Shown here in pieces: positions 51,781-61,548 of a stretch of 64,000 bases of DNA. The notes beneath the pieces are model-generated. The model saw only the letters and a list, made by a program, of their open reading frames with translations. It was not told the DNA's origin and did not search any database. Within the stretch, counting starts at the first letter, position 1; each line of letters begins with the position of its first letter. A program made the translations under genes and the position numbers. The DNA is from Deltaproteobacteria bacterium (GTDB lineage: Bacteria; Myxococcota_A; Polyangia; GCA-2747355): the NCBI GenBank assembly GCA_020633415.1, contig JACKDQ010000002.1, forward strand, positions 1 through 64,000, read 5' to 3'.

Positions 51781-53331
51781 CTAAGGGGTGATGCGCCATA
51801 GGTAAGACCGATTCCGCTGGCGCGTCGCTACCAGCTGACCACCAGCGCCAAGTTTGTCGGTGAAGCGCCCAGCGACGAGCAGGCCACCTGACGCGTCGCT
51901 GGTCGCCGCGTCGAGCGTTACGTCGCCGCTCCAGCGGTCGAGCGTCACGATCGACGACCCCGAGCTGTTGCGAGTGGCAATGAATGGGACATTGCCCTTG
52001 GGAGCTGTCGCCGGCACGGTGCGGGTGATGCCGTCCCAGTATACGGTCGTCGCGTACTGGCCCGTGGCGTAGAGCGTTCCGTTGCCACTATGGAGTTCGA
52101 CCAGCGAGGAGAGCCCGAGCGGATCGAGTTCGCTGATCTGGACCGGTTCGCCCCGGGAGCCGAGTTCGACGATCAACGCGGCGGACGGACGCGAGGGCGT
52201 GTACGGTGCACCCCGGTAGTCGAGCTTTCCGACGGTCGACAGTACTGCCACATAGGGCACGCCGACGACGACGGACATCGAGCGGTGGTACTGGTCGTTG
52301 CCCCCCTTTAGCGCGCTGGCCCTCACAAATCGACCGGACGTCGCATCGACCTGGCCGTAAAAGACATCTCGCTTGCTGTCCGCTGCGGTAATCGATGTGC
52401 CGTCTAGTGCCAAGGTTCCGTAGAATTCCCCGCTGACGTGAATTGCGTTGGGCGGCCTAAACGCCAGCCCTAGCACGTCGTCGTCCCATTTTTGCCCGTA
52501 CTGGTGCGCCCACAGCACGCTGCCATCGCGGGCCAGCTTGACCAGCAGAATGTCGAACTTACTGTTCGGTGCGATGAACTGCTGTCCGCCGACCGTTAGT
52601 GTCTGGCCGAAGGTCACGCCGAGATAGATGTCACCTTTGGCGTCCATAGCGATGCCGCCGAAGCGCGCCGTTTGGGAATCGAACGGCTTGACCCAGATGA
52701 TGGTCCCCGCCTTGTCGATCCGTACGACGAGCAGGCTCGAAGATCCCGCAGCACGGTAGTTAACGCCGCCGAGCCGCAGCGTGCCGCTAAAACGCGCACA
52801 TATCGTCAGCTGGTCGCCGTCGGTCGCCATGCGATCGACCGAGGCCTCGCCCGTCGACTCGAAAGGAATTAACCACAAGGCGTTGTTTCCCAAGAGGCGC
52901 CCGACCCAGCCCTGAGTGTTGCCATGCGTCCTGGGCATCTGGTGCGGACCAAAACGGAAATCACGCGTCGCCACGCCGCCAAGGAAGACGCCAGCGGACG
53001 TCTCGGCCAGCGCCTTAACGCCGTGAACACCGCTGCCAAAGGCACGCAAGATGTTGCTGCCGATGATCGGCTCGACGCCGGCATCCGGCGCCTGGCCTGC
53101 ATCGTGACCGAGATTAAAGAGATCACTCGGGCGTGCATCGACAACGTGACCGGCTTCCTCAAGTGTACCGTCTCTCGGACCGCCATCGCCGCGCGTTGCG
53201 TCGGCGGGCCAACCGTCGACCTGCCGACCGTCGACCGTTCCGCCATCGGCCACCTCTGGCCCGGAGGTGCCGCTGCACGCCACGCAAAGCAGACAACACC
53301 AGCTCAGCCTTTTTGCCCAAGCGCACCGCAT
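51781..53331 (-). CDS. Beta-propeller-like (SBBP-type) lipoprotein
   Basis: 516 residues from ATG 53,331. Lipobox LLCVAC and a long Asp/Gly linker. Repeats such as GIAMDAKGDIYLG, LLVVRIDKAGTIIWVKPF and LLVKLARDGSVLWAHQYG suggest a propeller. It is an intact paralogue of the frameshifted gene at 41,150. Function unknown; related proteins are large surface proteins. Confidence 0.8.
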   Translation of the reverse strand: MRCAWAKRLSWCCLLCVACSGTSGPEVADGGTVDGRQVDGWPADATRGDGGPRDGTLEEAGHVVDARPSDLFNLGHDAGQAPDAGVEPIIGSNILRAFGSGVHGVKALAETSAGVFLGGVATRDFRFGPHQMPRTHGNTQGWVGRLLGNNALWLIPFESTGEASVDRMATDGDQLTICARFSGTLRLGGVNYRAAGSSSLLVVRIDKAGTIIWVKPFDSQTARFGGIAMDAKGDIYLGVTFGQTLTVGGQQFIAPNSKFDILLVKLARDGSVLWAHQYGQKWDDDVLGLAFRPPNAIHVSGEFYGTLALDGTSITAADSKRDVFYGQVDATSGRFVRASALKGGNDQYHRSMSVVVGVPYVAVLSTVGKLDYRGAPYTPSRPSAALIVELGSRGEPVQISELDPLGLSSLVELHSGNGTLYATGQYATTVYWDGITRTVPATAPKGNVPFIATRNSSGSSIVTLDRWSGDVTLDAATSDASGGLLVAGRFTDKLGAGGQLVATRQRNRSYLWRITP

Positions 53332-53460
53332 CGCGAACCTCCCAGCGGCGGCGACCGCTTGCCCAGTCGCCAAAACTGAGCTATAGCTCGGATATGAAGA
53401 TGCGGCAAGGGTGATCCACCGCTGTCATGGTAGAAATGACCGGTCGACAGCGATCGAGGC

Positions 53461-54771
53461 ATGAGCATGGGTATTGACGAAAGACACCTTAGGTTGTTTC
53501 CAGCTCCCGAGGAGGTCTTTGCGGATCCGGTTGACCTTTACGCCAAACATCTCTTGCCGCTGGTATCGGTCAATCTACAAGCCTTCGACGGCCCCGATGA
53601 GTGGGTTCATGTGGTTCATCCCGCCGAGGTGCCCTCATACGATCAGACGGAAGAGTATTGGACGGAGGCTTGCTGCGAAAATCTCATCGGCTTTGATGTG
53701 GTCGATGGCCGCTACAAGCTACGCGCCTCCTTCGACTTCTTCTACACCCACAGCCAGTCGGACGAGGAGTTCGTCGCGTCGATGCGTGGGGTCAACGATG
53801 ACTTGCTCGCCGCCTACGCCGAAGCCAAGCGCAGCGGGGTCAAATCGGACTGGGTCCTAATCGAAGATGCCGCCGCCGAAGATTACGAATTCGATCCGCT
53901 CTTCGTGGTCGATGGCTGTCAGTTTGGCGTGGATGCGTGGATCGCGGTGGCCTACGACCGAGAGGAAGCGACGGTGCAGCTCAACTGCATCGCCGATTGG
54001 GAGCTGCTCTCTGGCGGACTGCGTCCAGAGGAAGCTCAGCGCCACGCGTTTAGCGATGGAAGACGGTATTGGGAGATCAAAGTCGATGGTTGCCAGGTGG
54101 TTACGACGATCGGTCGACTTGGTACCAAGGGCCGATCGAAAGTGCGCAGATTTCCCAGTGCCGACGAAGCGCAGCTCGAAGCAAAGAAGCAGAGAGAAAC
54201 GTTGGCCAGGCACCAGACGGCGTCTGCGGTGGTCGACGCACCCGATCGTTCGGCCGGCGAGCTCGCCTGGCACCCGCTTCCCACCGGGTTTGTGGAGTTC
54301 GTCGCCGCCGGCAAGGCCGTAGACTTCACCAGACTCAACCTGCACGAAGAGACGGCCGTGCTGGCCAAGGTGTCGCTGTGCTCTCTGCCGTCCCTGAAGT
54401 TAGAGCGGCTGCGCTGCGGGACAGGGATTCTCAAAGATGACCTCGGCAGGCAGTTCGCCGTGCCGGGCTTTTACACCTTCGAGTATGTGAGCCTCACCAG
54501 CTTCGGCGAGCGTATGCTCGTCTGGTGGCCGCGACTCGGCTGCTTTGGGCAGTGCGAGGGGGTTGATGGCGCACATAACTTCGCCCTCGAAGGCATCACG
54601 TGGGAAGAGATCGTTTTGGCTCCCGAGCGATACCTTGTCGGGTCCTTCTGCTGGAACGACGCTGCCCAATGGAGCTTGATCCCCGATCACCGACTGCCGT
54701 TTGAGCCCTGCGACGAAGACGACCAATGGGCTTTAGAGCGGGTGGGAAAAGCCGAGCCCTTTGTGGCTTAG
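53461..54771 (+). CDS. WGR-domain protein
   Basis: 436 residues (an ATG two codons later is possible). A WGR domain lies at about 201-245, with RYWEIKVDGCQVVTTIGRLG and KGRSKVRRFPSADEA. WGR domains bind nucleic acids in PARPs and MolR-like bacterial proteins. The N-terminal 190 and C-terminal 180 residues have no known motif; the acidic N-terminus recalls Imm-type proteins. A MITE separates it from the Imm11-like gene downstream on the same strand. Confidence 0.85.
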   Translation: MSMGIDERHLRLFPAPEEVFADPVDLYAKHLLPLVSVNLQAFDGPDEWVHVVHPAEVPSYDQTEEYWTEACCENLIGFDVVDGRYKLRASFDFFYTHSQSDEEFVASMRGVNDDLLAAYAEAKRSGVKSDWVLIEDAAAEDYEFDPLFVVDGCQFGVDAWIAVAYDREEATVQLNCIADWELLSGGLRPEEAQRHAFSDGRRYWEIKVDGCQVVTTIGRLGTKGRSKVRRFPSADEAQLEAKKQRETLARHQTASAVVDAPDRSAGELAWHPLPTGFVEFVAAGKAVDFTRLNLHEETAVLAKVSLCSLPSLKLERLRCGTGILKDDLGRQFAVPGFYTFEYVSLTSFGERMLVWWPRLGCFGQCEGVDGAHNFALEGITWEEIVLAPERYLVGSFCWNDAAQWSLIPDHRLPFEPCDEDDQWALERVGKAEPFVA

Positions 54772-54818
54772 AGCGCCCGGTCGTTCAACTCTCTCGGGAA
54801 TCGCGGTACTCGAGGATA

Positions 54819-55090
54819 GGGGACGAATGTTGAATTAGCGGAATTAGGCAACTGTCGTTGCCACCGCGATACGCCATGCTGTCGGGCGACATAGTACGCC
54901 GACTGTCGAACAGTGGACCCGTCAAACAGTGGACCCGCACAGCTGCCGCGCCGACCAAACCGATCCCGATCATTTGCGGCGCGTACGATTCACGCAGCGG
55001 TCGATGTCGACGGCGCTCCAGGCTTCTATTGTCCATCGGCAAGGTGGCTACTTGCCTTGCCTAATTCCCCTAATTCAACGTACGTCCCCC
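54819..55090 (+). repeat. MITE copy E (272 bp, with internal duplication)
   Basis: Same ends as the other copies (GGGGACGAATGTTGAATTAG and reversed GGGGACGTACGTTGAATTAG). It is longer than the others because AACAGTGGACCCG occurs twice at about 54,909-54,936. It also has a short deletion near the right arm (GTCCATCGGCAAGG). It is the most diverged full copy. It lies 14 bases before the next gene's start. Confidence 0.9.
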
Positions 55091-55104
55091 GCAAACAATG
55101 GCCG

Positions 55105-56907
55105 ATGCCACAGGATACACCAACCATGACAAAGCCTCCCGACTGGCGGGCCGTCGAAGAACGGCTGTTCGATGGCGCGAAGACGCTACTGGCGCAGCTT
55201 GCCGAGCGCCGAAACAAGGAATCCGAGATCTGTTTTTGGACGCATGTAGAACGCGGACCGGTGTTCCTTTACACGCGAGAGCTCAACGGGGGTGACGGCG
55301 CCGGGCAGATCAACGTACCGCCGCTAAACCGAATTCTGCGCGGATCCTTCGATCTTGACGCGCTGCAAATGGCGTTTCATCGGTCGATCATCGCGCTGAA
55401 GGACGCCGGGCATTTCGACCCGTTTGTGGACGGTACGCTCTCTGTCTATTTTCAAACGGTCGACGAGGAAAGAGCGCTGGTCTGCGTCGTCGGCGATGTA
55501 GCGTCCCAACCGCAGATCTTTGCAGAGCGGCCATTTCAGCCCGTGGCTTTGGAGCTTACCGACGAAGAGGCCAACAGTCAGTGGTGGTTGATGACCTGCG
55601 CAGAGCAGCCACACGAGCAGCGCGCGCAGTTTCATCGCTTCTGGAAGTCGCTGATGAGCGACCGCGGTCTCAAGCGACTGAAACCCTACGGTACATCCCT
55701 AAAACATCTCGACCTCCCGACCATTGAAGTCACCGTCGATGGCGTGGCCCAGGCCCCGGATTGGCTCGACGGTGATGCCTCCTTTACCCCGACCTTCTTT
55801 AGCTATCGCCTCTGCACCTTGCTCAAGCAGCTCGGCATCGTTGACCTCGAGTACCTGCCGGTTCGCGTGGCACACCACTCGCTGGAACAAACCTCGGAAT
55901 CCTACTATCAACTGGTAGCGATCCCCCAGACCTGCGACTTTGTCTTCGCTGCCCCGGAGGCACCAGCGCTACGGTTCGCCAGCACGCTGTATTTCAAAGA
56001 CGAGAACACGCTCTTTGGGCGCACGGGCGTGCTCAAGAGATCCCGCCACCAGCTCTTTGCCTCGACAACCACCCACGGCAAGGGATTGATCGTCAACGAT
56101 CGCGTTCGACAAGCCTGTGAAGCAAATGCGATGGGCGGCATCCGTTTCGAAAGGATTCAAAGCTGGGAAGTCGACGAGTTGACGGCTTATCAGAAGCTCG
56201 ACCAAACGGGCGACCTCTACGGTACGTGGCGGCTAGGCATGCTCCACCTCGAGGGCATTTTGGTTGAGCGATCGCTGACGACGGCCATCGATCGCTTCGA
56301 GACCGTGATCGCGCAGGGCGACGCGGCGGAAGTCGGTCGCATGATCGAAGAGCTCCGCTTTTACAACCAGCCATACGAGGGTTGGTTTCACTACCTCTGC
56401 GGCCTACAGCAGGAGAAGGACGGCGATCTCTCGCGTGCCCGCCACAGCTATAAGCTAGCTGTCGATCAGGGCTTCGAGCGCGCGCCAGCCAAACTCGCCG
56501 CACTTGACGCCAATCCCAGCGCCAAGATTTCCTGGACGAGCATGAGCTTTTGGCGTGAATTGACCGCAGAGCGGTTCAGAGAGCTCAAGGAGGCCGGGGC
56601 CGAGTTTTCCGACATTCATCTGGCGCTCAAGTACGGCCTCAACGACGTCGGCGTGATTAAGGCCTGGTTCGAGGCTTTCCCCGCCTGTTTTAGCGACAAG
56701 GGAGCAGACGGCGACTACGTCTTGACGACCTGCATCCGGTTTTCCAATTCGCCGGACAAAGCCGAGGCGCGGAAGTACAAGGAGGTCGTCCAGTATCTGC
56801 TCAGCGTCGACCTCGACTTCAAAGTGGTAGGCCCCCACGCGCTACACGCTGCGGAGCAAGGCGGCTTCAAGCGTTGGGTAACCAAACTAACGAAACTCGT
56901 CTCCTAA
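55105..56907 (+). CDS. Imm11-like protein with TPR- and ankyrin-like repeats
   Basis: About 600 residues (ATG 55,105 or 55,126). The segment GKGLIVNDRVRQACEANAMG followed by GIRFERIQ resembles the C-terminal end of Imm11/DUF1629 immunity proteins. It is followed by a TPR/Sel1-like helical stretch (about 435-470, DLSRARHSYKLAVDQG) and an ankyrin-like end (SDIHLALKYGLNDV, GPHALHAAEQGG). The frame is open back through the MITE to 54,913, but that part is repeat sequence. A polymorphic-toxin immunity role is possible. Confidence 0.65.
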   Translation: MPQDTPTMTKPPDWRAVEERLFDGAKTLLAQLAERRNKESEICFWTHVERGPVFLYTRELNGGDGAGQINVPPLNRILRGSFDLDALQMAFHRSIIALKDAGHFDPFVDGTLSVYFQTVDEERALVCVVGDVASQPQIFAERPFQPVALELTDEEANSQWWLMTCAEQPHEQRAQFHRFWKSLMSDRGLKRLKPYGTSLKHLDLPTIEVTVDGVAQAPDWLDGDASFTPTFFSYRLCTLLKQLGIVDLEYLPVRVAHHSLEQTSESYYQLVAIPQTCDFVFAAPEAPALRFASTLYFKDENTLFGRTGVLKRSRHQLFASTTTHGKGLIVNDRVRQACEANAMGGIRFERIQSWEVDELTAYQKLDQTGDLYGTWRLGMLHLEGILVERSLTTAIDRFETVIAQGDAAEVGRMIEELRFYNQPYEGWFHYLCGLQQEKDGDLSRARHSYKLAVDQGFERAPAKLAALDANPSAKISWTSMSFWRELTAERFRELKEAGAEFSDIHLALKYGLNDVGVIKAWFEAFPACFSDKGADGDYVLTTCIRFSNSPDKAEARKYKEVVQYLLSVDLDFKVVGPHALHAAEQGGFKRWVTKLTKLVS

Positions 56908-57081
56908 CCGACGGCAAGGCCGTGATGCAAGCGAACTTCGGGGCTCGAGGCCGTGGCTCACCTCCTGCTGCTTACCAGACCATCGCGCTTGAACAATTTT
57001 TAATTGAGCATTTACTCATATTTGCAGCAAATCCGCCTCCGACCGCCCCTCGGGCTGCCTGATGTGTGCTACAGCGATGGC

Positions 57082-58038
57082 ATGGAATTGCTGTGGCGAA
57101 AGCATCGCATCGGTCTGGTTGAGTCCCTCGGTCTGCGCCCCTGGGGACAGAGTCTTTCGCAATGCGTCAAGGCCATTGTCGGCGATAGCGCGCTCAACGC
57201 ACCGCCCACCCGTTGGGGCCTATCGTCTCTCAAGCAATTTCGGCCGCTGATCGGGCCTGCGACCTGGGCTGGCTGGCGCCCCGCCTCCAAGCGCACCATC
57301 ATTCACAACTACTTCAACCGAGCGGGCTACGACCCTAGCAATGGCTACGACGTACGCGTCACCAATGCGGTCGACTACCGTGGCGCTCAACGAACCTACA
57401 ACGGCCACATGGGGACCGACTTCGTCGTACCCGTCGGCACGCGCATCGTCGCCCCCGCTGCCGGGCGGGTCTTTCGCGTCGAGAACCTGATGCAGCGCGG
57501 GGGTCTCAAGGTGGTGATCGACCACGGCGAGGGGATGATCACAATACACAACCACCTGGCGCGGACAACGGTGGAGACCGGTCAGCGCGTCGACCGCGGC
57601 GAGCGCATTGGCCTGTCGGGAATGTCCAGCGTCGACGGCATCATCGCCTTCCCCTGGCTGCCCCCCCACCTTCACTTCACGGTCTTGCTCGACGGCGTGG
57701 CGGTCGACCCCTTCGCCGTCGACGGCGAGGTGGCCATCTGGCGTCACGGCAACGATCCGCGCCCAGCCGAGCGCGTCGCCAACGAGCCGATCGTCGCCAC
57801 CGCCTGGGACGCCGCCGCCGTGGAAGCGGTCTGGGCCGCTTGCCGCTCCAAAACAATCGCCGCCGAGGTCGCCGGGATACATTCGCTAGAACAACGCGCG
57901 CAGCTGCTGTGCTATTGGCTCTACTTCGCCGGTTGGTCGTTTTCGCGCCATCAACCGCTCGCTGCGCCGGCCTCGCCACGCAAGCCACACCTCGACCTGC
58001 CGATCCATCCCGAGGACTGCGTCGGCGTCGCCCAGTGA
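57082..58038 (+). CDS. M23-family metallopeptidase (LytM)
   Basis: 318 residues from ATG 57,082 (TTG 57,004 is possible). The M23 domain has HMGTDF (HxxxD) at about 110-115 and HLHF (HxH) near 198, the zinc and catalytic residues of LytM peptidases that cut peptidoglycan crosslinks. No signal peptide is seen from this start. The C-terminal 110 residues are helical. The N-terminal 65 codons and upstream region are duplicated at 37,612. All catalytic residues are present. Confidence 0.85.
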   Translation: MELLWRKHRIGLVESLGLRPWGQSLSQCVKAIVGDSALNAPPTRWGLSSLKQFRPLIGPATWAGWRPASKRTIIHNYFNRAGYDPSNGYDVRVTNAVDYRGAQRTYNGHMGTDFVVPVGTRIVAPAAGRVFRVENLMQRGGLKVVIDHGEGMITIHNHLARTTVETGQRVDRGERIGLSGMSSVDGIIAFPWLPPHLHFTVLLDGVAVDPFAVDGEVAIWRHGNDPRPAERVANEPIVATAWDAAAVEAVWAACRSKTIAAEVAGIHSLEQRAQLLCYWLYFAGWSFSRHQPLAAPASPRKPHLDLPIHPEDCVGVAQ

Positions 58039-58267
58039 GGGGGGCCGGACAGTCTTTTCGACAGGCCGTTTTGCGCACCAATTTCGCTGGCGATCGCTGC
58101 GAGCACCTTCGCAGCAGCTCACCAGGATATTGATCGATGGGATGAGCACTTCGATAGCTCACGCCCATGCTGACCCTCCATCCCGAAGGCCCCACGGCTA
58201 TCCTCTTTTGAAGCGATGAATGATGGGTCGCCGCGCGTTAAGAAGTCGACGAACGAATACCGCGCGA

Positions 58268-58708
58268 TCAGTCTTGATGTGCAAGCCAGGCCGGGCTGCC
58301 CTTGAGGTGTAGCGAGACGAGTGTGTAGGCTTCCTCGTCGCTTAGAAGCGGTCGGAGTTCGCTCCACTCGACGACGTCGTCATTGTTGCGCGGGCACTCT
58401 TCTTTGCACAAGAGGACCAGCGCCTGCTCGCACTTCGCGAGTTGCTCCGCCCATTGTAGATCCACGGCAAAGGGTGTGGCGCCGAGCTCATCGATGCGGT
58501 GTGTGCTGAACCGAGCACGAAGGTTGGACCTGTCGAGCTCAATGTCGAGGTCTCCTGGCAGCATGCACCAAATCGTGACCTCTTCACGCACGTATTCGTA
58601 CGCGGAATCTGTCAGTAGCCGCACACTTTTGGACAGCTCGTCGGAAGCGGTCAGGATGATCAGTGGCGTATCGCTCTCGTCTTGTCGTCGCAGGATCGTT
58701 GTCAACAT
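58268..58708 (-). CDS. Hypothetical acidic protein
   Basis: 146 residues, acidic, with no signal or membrane segment. It has one WAEQLAKCEQALVLLCKEEC stretch with paired Cys and several Trp residues near the end. A minus-strand gene starts close by, so it may share a promoter region. I do not recognise the family; overlapping plus-strand frames look spurious. Confidence 0.55.
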   Translation of the reverse strand: MLTTILRRQDESDTPLIILTASDELSKSVRLLTDSAYEYVREEVTIWCMLPGDLDIELDRSNLRARFSTHRIDELGATPFAVDLQWAEQLAKCEQALVLLCKEECPRNNDDVVEWSELRPLLSDEEAYTLVSLHLKGSPAWLAHQD

Positions 58709-58819
58709 GGGTGGTTCATCCTCTTCACGAGCGATGCGTCGCGTCGCCGGGTGTGCCGAACCTGCAGTGCTCGCGGGCGCGGCAAACTCACCGACGAAGG
58801 GCGCCGGGAAAGATGCCTT

Positions 58820-59869
58820 TTATTCTGTGCAGCAGCATCGCCAGCGCGTGTCGGTGGTCCCGGGCGCAGCTTGCTGTTGGCATTCGACCCAGGTGTGTGT
58901 CCAGTTGGACCCGCTCTTTTGGCTCAAGACGCCGGCGGTGATCGATTGTGAGATGTTGCACGCCTTGGCGCACTTTAGGCCGCGAGCTTGGCAGAGCGCG
59001 CCGCAGCTGGTGGTCGTTGTCACCGAGGAAAACTCAACGGTGCTGTAGCAGAGGTCGTCTTTGCAGGCAGCACCGACGCCGCTAGGGCAACGCCGGCATG
59101 AGGGGCCGCAGCTGCTCCAATCTTCCCGCACACAGCGGCCGGAGCAAAGATGATGCTCCGAGACGCATTGGGGCAGACAGCTCGCACCACTGCAGGTAAA
59201 CCCATTGGCGTTGGTCAGGTCGCAAGGCGTGCACTGGCCGCCGCATTCTTGGTGGCCGTTGTTGCAGGTCAGCCTGCAACCTTGCGGACCGCAACTGGCT
59301 TGACCGAGCGGGTCGGTCCGACAAACAGCGCAGCTCGGTCCGCAGCTGCCGACATTCTCGGGAACGCATCTTCCAGCGCACCGGTGGTGACCCGTGTTGC
59401 ATTGGCAAACACGACTACCCATATCGCAGTGTTCATTCGAACCGCAGCCGTTCGTTCGGCAGCCTAGTCTGCACGTTCTCTTGCCCGTGTCACAGTAGTA
59501 GGCGATGTCGCAATTTTGATCGGCTGCACAGCCGGCTAGACAGCGGTTGATTGCCAGGTCGCAATAGCTACCGGTGGGACAGGGACATTGGGACGGCAGA
59601 TCTTCGCAGCGATCGCCCTTGCATCTTTGGTCTCCCCGGCAGGGCGGTTGGCAACCGACGACGATATCGACTAGCGCCGCATCATGCGGGGCGATATCAG
59701 GGGGCGTCACGCCACCCAAATCGCCGCCTGTCTTACCGCGGTCGAATGCGCCGACGACATCCGCTGGCGATGCGGTGAAGTCCGACGCCGCATCGCGGTT
59801 GATTGTACCCGGTCCTGGCGCGCTGCAGGCCGATAGCAGTGCCAGCAGGAAATGAAGACGCTTAAGCAT
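58820..59869 (-). CDS. Cys-rich EGF-like lipoprotein
   Basis: 349 residues from ATG 59,869. Lipobox LLSACSA, followed by an Asp-rich linker. The rest has over 40 Cys in modules such as CPTGSYCDLAINRCLAGC and CGSNEHCDMGSRVCQC, like EGF/Dickkopf-type repeats. The C-terminal 60 residues differ (CNISQSITAGVLSQKSGSNW). It is probably a surface protein made rigid by disulfides. Longer upstream frame excluded. Confidence 0.8.
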   Translation of the reverse strand: MLKRLHFLLALLSACSAPGPGTINRDAASDFTASPADVVGAFDRGKTGGDLGGVTPPDIAPHDAALVDIVVGCQPPCRGDQRCKGDRCEDLPSQCPCPTGSYCDLAINRCLAGCAADQNCDIAYYCDTGKRTCRLGCRTNGCGSNEHCDMGSRVCQCNTGHHRCAGRCVPENVGSCGPSCAVCRTDPLGQASCGPQGCRLTCNNGHQECGGQCTPCDLTNANGFTCSGASCLPQCVSEHHLCSGRCVREDWSSCGPSCRRCPSGVGAACKDDLCYSTVEFSSVTTTTSCGALCQARGLKCAKACNISQSITAGVLSQKSGSNWTHTWVECQQQAAPGTTDTRWRCCCTE

Positions 59870-60017
59870 GGCAATGAGTACGCCGTGAAGCCGCGTCTCT
59901 TTCGGCATTGGATCGAACCTTGTCATGTTTTCTCGTTTACTCCGGCAATTCGGACGCGCGTGTGACGGCTGACCTCGTGGCAGCGAGATGGGCACGCTTG
60001 GTCGGGGGAATGATGGT

Positions 60018-60524
60018 TCAGGAGAGCAAACCTTGGTCTCTCAGAATATTTACAGCTTTCTGATATTCGTCTGTACCTTTTGAGAGGCTTCCAGGAAGCA
60101 TAATAAGACGCTTCTTGACTGCATCTTTTTCCTGGTAATGAACCGTGAAGTACCCGCGCGTCAGACCTTCATTGGGCTCATGGTTTTCAATCTTGATCAC
60201 GTCCTCTCTTGCAATCTCAGAAGCGGCTGTGTTGTGACGACTCTTGATGACAGCTCGAAGCAGAAGAGCTGCCGACAGAACAAGCATAGCTCCTTCAAAC
60301 AGCCTATCGGTCATCAGGAATAGAGAACCAACACCTAACAGCACGACCCCAAAAAATGAATAAACGACGAGTATCCTTTTGATGGAGTTTCCAACAAGTA
60401 ACCGGGCGAGGAATCCACGCGAACCTTCTCGTGAGATCAGAATTCGGCCTGGCTCTATCGTGCAAATACCCGTCTTTGTCCGGAAGGTAGGATATACCTC
60501 TTCATCTCTTCGGATTTCAGTCAC
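60018..60524 (-). CDS. Two-TM protein with a foreign look
   Basis: 168 residues. Two adjacent TM helices (ILVVYSFFGVVLLGVGSLFL and GAMLVLSAALLLRAVI) at about 50-90 are followed by a soluble domain with IKIENHEPNEGLTRGYFTVH and KKRLIMLPG. That pattern resembles a family frequent in Bacteroidota. The gene is visibly AT-richer than its neighbours and uses AAA/ATA-type codons, suggesting horizontal transfer. Function unknown. Confidence 0.7.
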   Translation of the reverse strand: MTEIRRDEEVYPTFRTKTGICTIEPGRILISREGSRGFLARLLVGNSIKRILVVYSFFGVVLLGVGSLFLMTDRLFEGAMLVLSAALLLRAVIKSRHNTAASEIAREDVIKIENHEPNEGLTRGYFTVHYQEKDAVKKRLIMLPGSLSKGTDEYQKAVNILRDQGLLS

Positions 60525-60763
60525 CGAGTCCTCCCGACCGTTCTTACACCTGGAGTCAAGCTATCGCCACCCAACTCAAGCCGCCTTGGGGCGACGAAAA
60601 AAGCCGCACGGGGCACCGTTTATTTCATTATCCGAGTCTTTGCTCGGATATACTAGCCGACGCGAGCGGGCCTGGCAATGCCACATCGTTTGCTTTTAGC
60701 GCTGGCAAGCCTCTCGAAACCGCCAGCCAGATTGCACAAGACCCGCCTAACGGAGAAGATAAG

Positions 60764-61201
60764 ATGAAGAAGGCCCTCCTGCCGACCAACGTGCTGACTA
60801 GCCTCGTTGTCTCTGCCGCGGCCTGCCGAACCGCAACGGACCAGTGTCTTGTCGACGGCAAGCACGCCCAGTGCGTGAAGGCCTGCGAGGATGGACACGC
60901 GCAAAGCTGCCTTCGGGCGAGCAAGTCGAGGGACGACAGCAAGTCTCTGCCCTTTGTCAAACGCGCTTGTTCTGGGGGCATTGCCGCTGGGTGTCAAGAG
61001 GCCGCACGGCTGTGCAGCCGCGCAATGAAAACAGAGAAACCGGCCGCCGTCGAACAGTGCGAACAGCACTACCACCAACGCGCATGTGCGCTCGGAGACC
61101 ACGAGACCTGTGAATACCTCAAGTGGCGAAAGACCAAACTGCCGTCGCTACTTAAGGCGCACAAGGCTCGAAGTCCACTGCCGCCGCACGTGGTGCGCTA
61201 A
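60764..61201 (+). CDS. Small Cys-rich (Sel1-like) lipoprotein
   Basis: 145 residues. Lipobox VSAAC. The mature part has Cys every 11-16 residues (CVKACEDGHAQSCLRA, ACSGGIAAGCQEA, ACALGDHETCEYL), a pattern close to the short Cys-containing Sel1/Hcp-type repeats. The start follows an intergenic region that includes GAGAAG. Function unknown. Confidence 0.7.
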   Translation: MKKALLPTNVLTSLVVSAAACRTATDQCLVDGKHAQCVKACEDGHAQSCLRASKSRDDSKSLPFVKRACSGGIAAGCQEAARLCSRAMKTEKPAAVEQCEQHYHQRACALGDHETCEYLKWRKTKLPSLLKAHKARSPLPPHVVR

Positions 61202-61548
61202 CGGTGCTGCGATCTGATGGAGCACGACCTAAGCTTGCCGCTGCCAGTGCGACACATCTAACGCACTACGGGCAGCTGTTTCTGGCGAGCTAGCAGAGAA
61301 ACAGCAAGTCCAGCTGTCGTCTGCAGCACGCCAAGGTGACACATCGTCCCGCCACCTCGTCTGGAAAAGGCCAAGAACTTTGACCCCACATTTGCTCGCA
61401 GTGCATAGCGAGAAGCTGAGCTGCACGGTTTTGAAAAGGGTGTGGGCGCCTGATGCAGCTGAGGCAGCGAAGGACTTCGTCAGCGAGGAACGAGGCACTG
61501 AGCGCGCGGCTGCCCGGCCGTCGCAAAGGCGGTTGGTCGGACTCGTGG
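61202..61548. other. Region without a recognised gene
   Basis: About 350 bases between the Cys-rich lipoprotein and the IS91 remnant. Minus frames here continue the wrong frame of the IS91 transposase and look non-coding. Confidence 0.45.

Noticed and set aside
58383..59048. Plus-strand 221-residue frame
   Set aside because: Antisense to two minus-strand genes, Ser/Arg-rich shadow composition.
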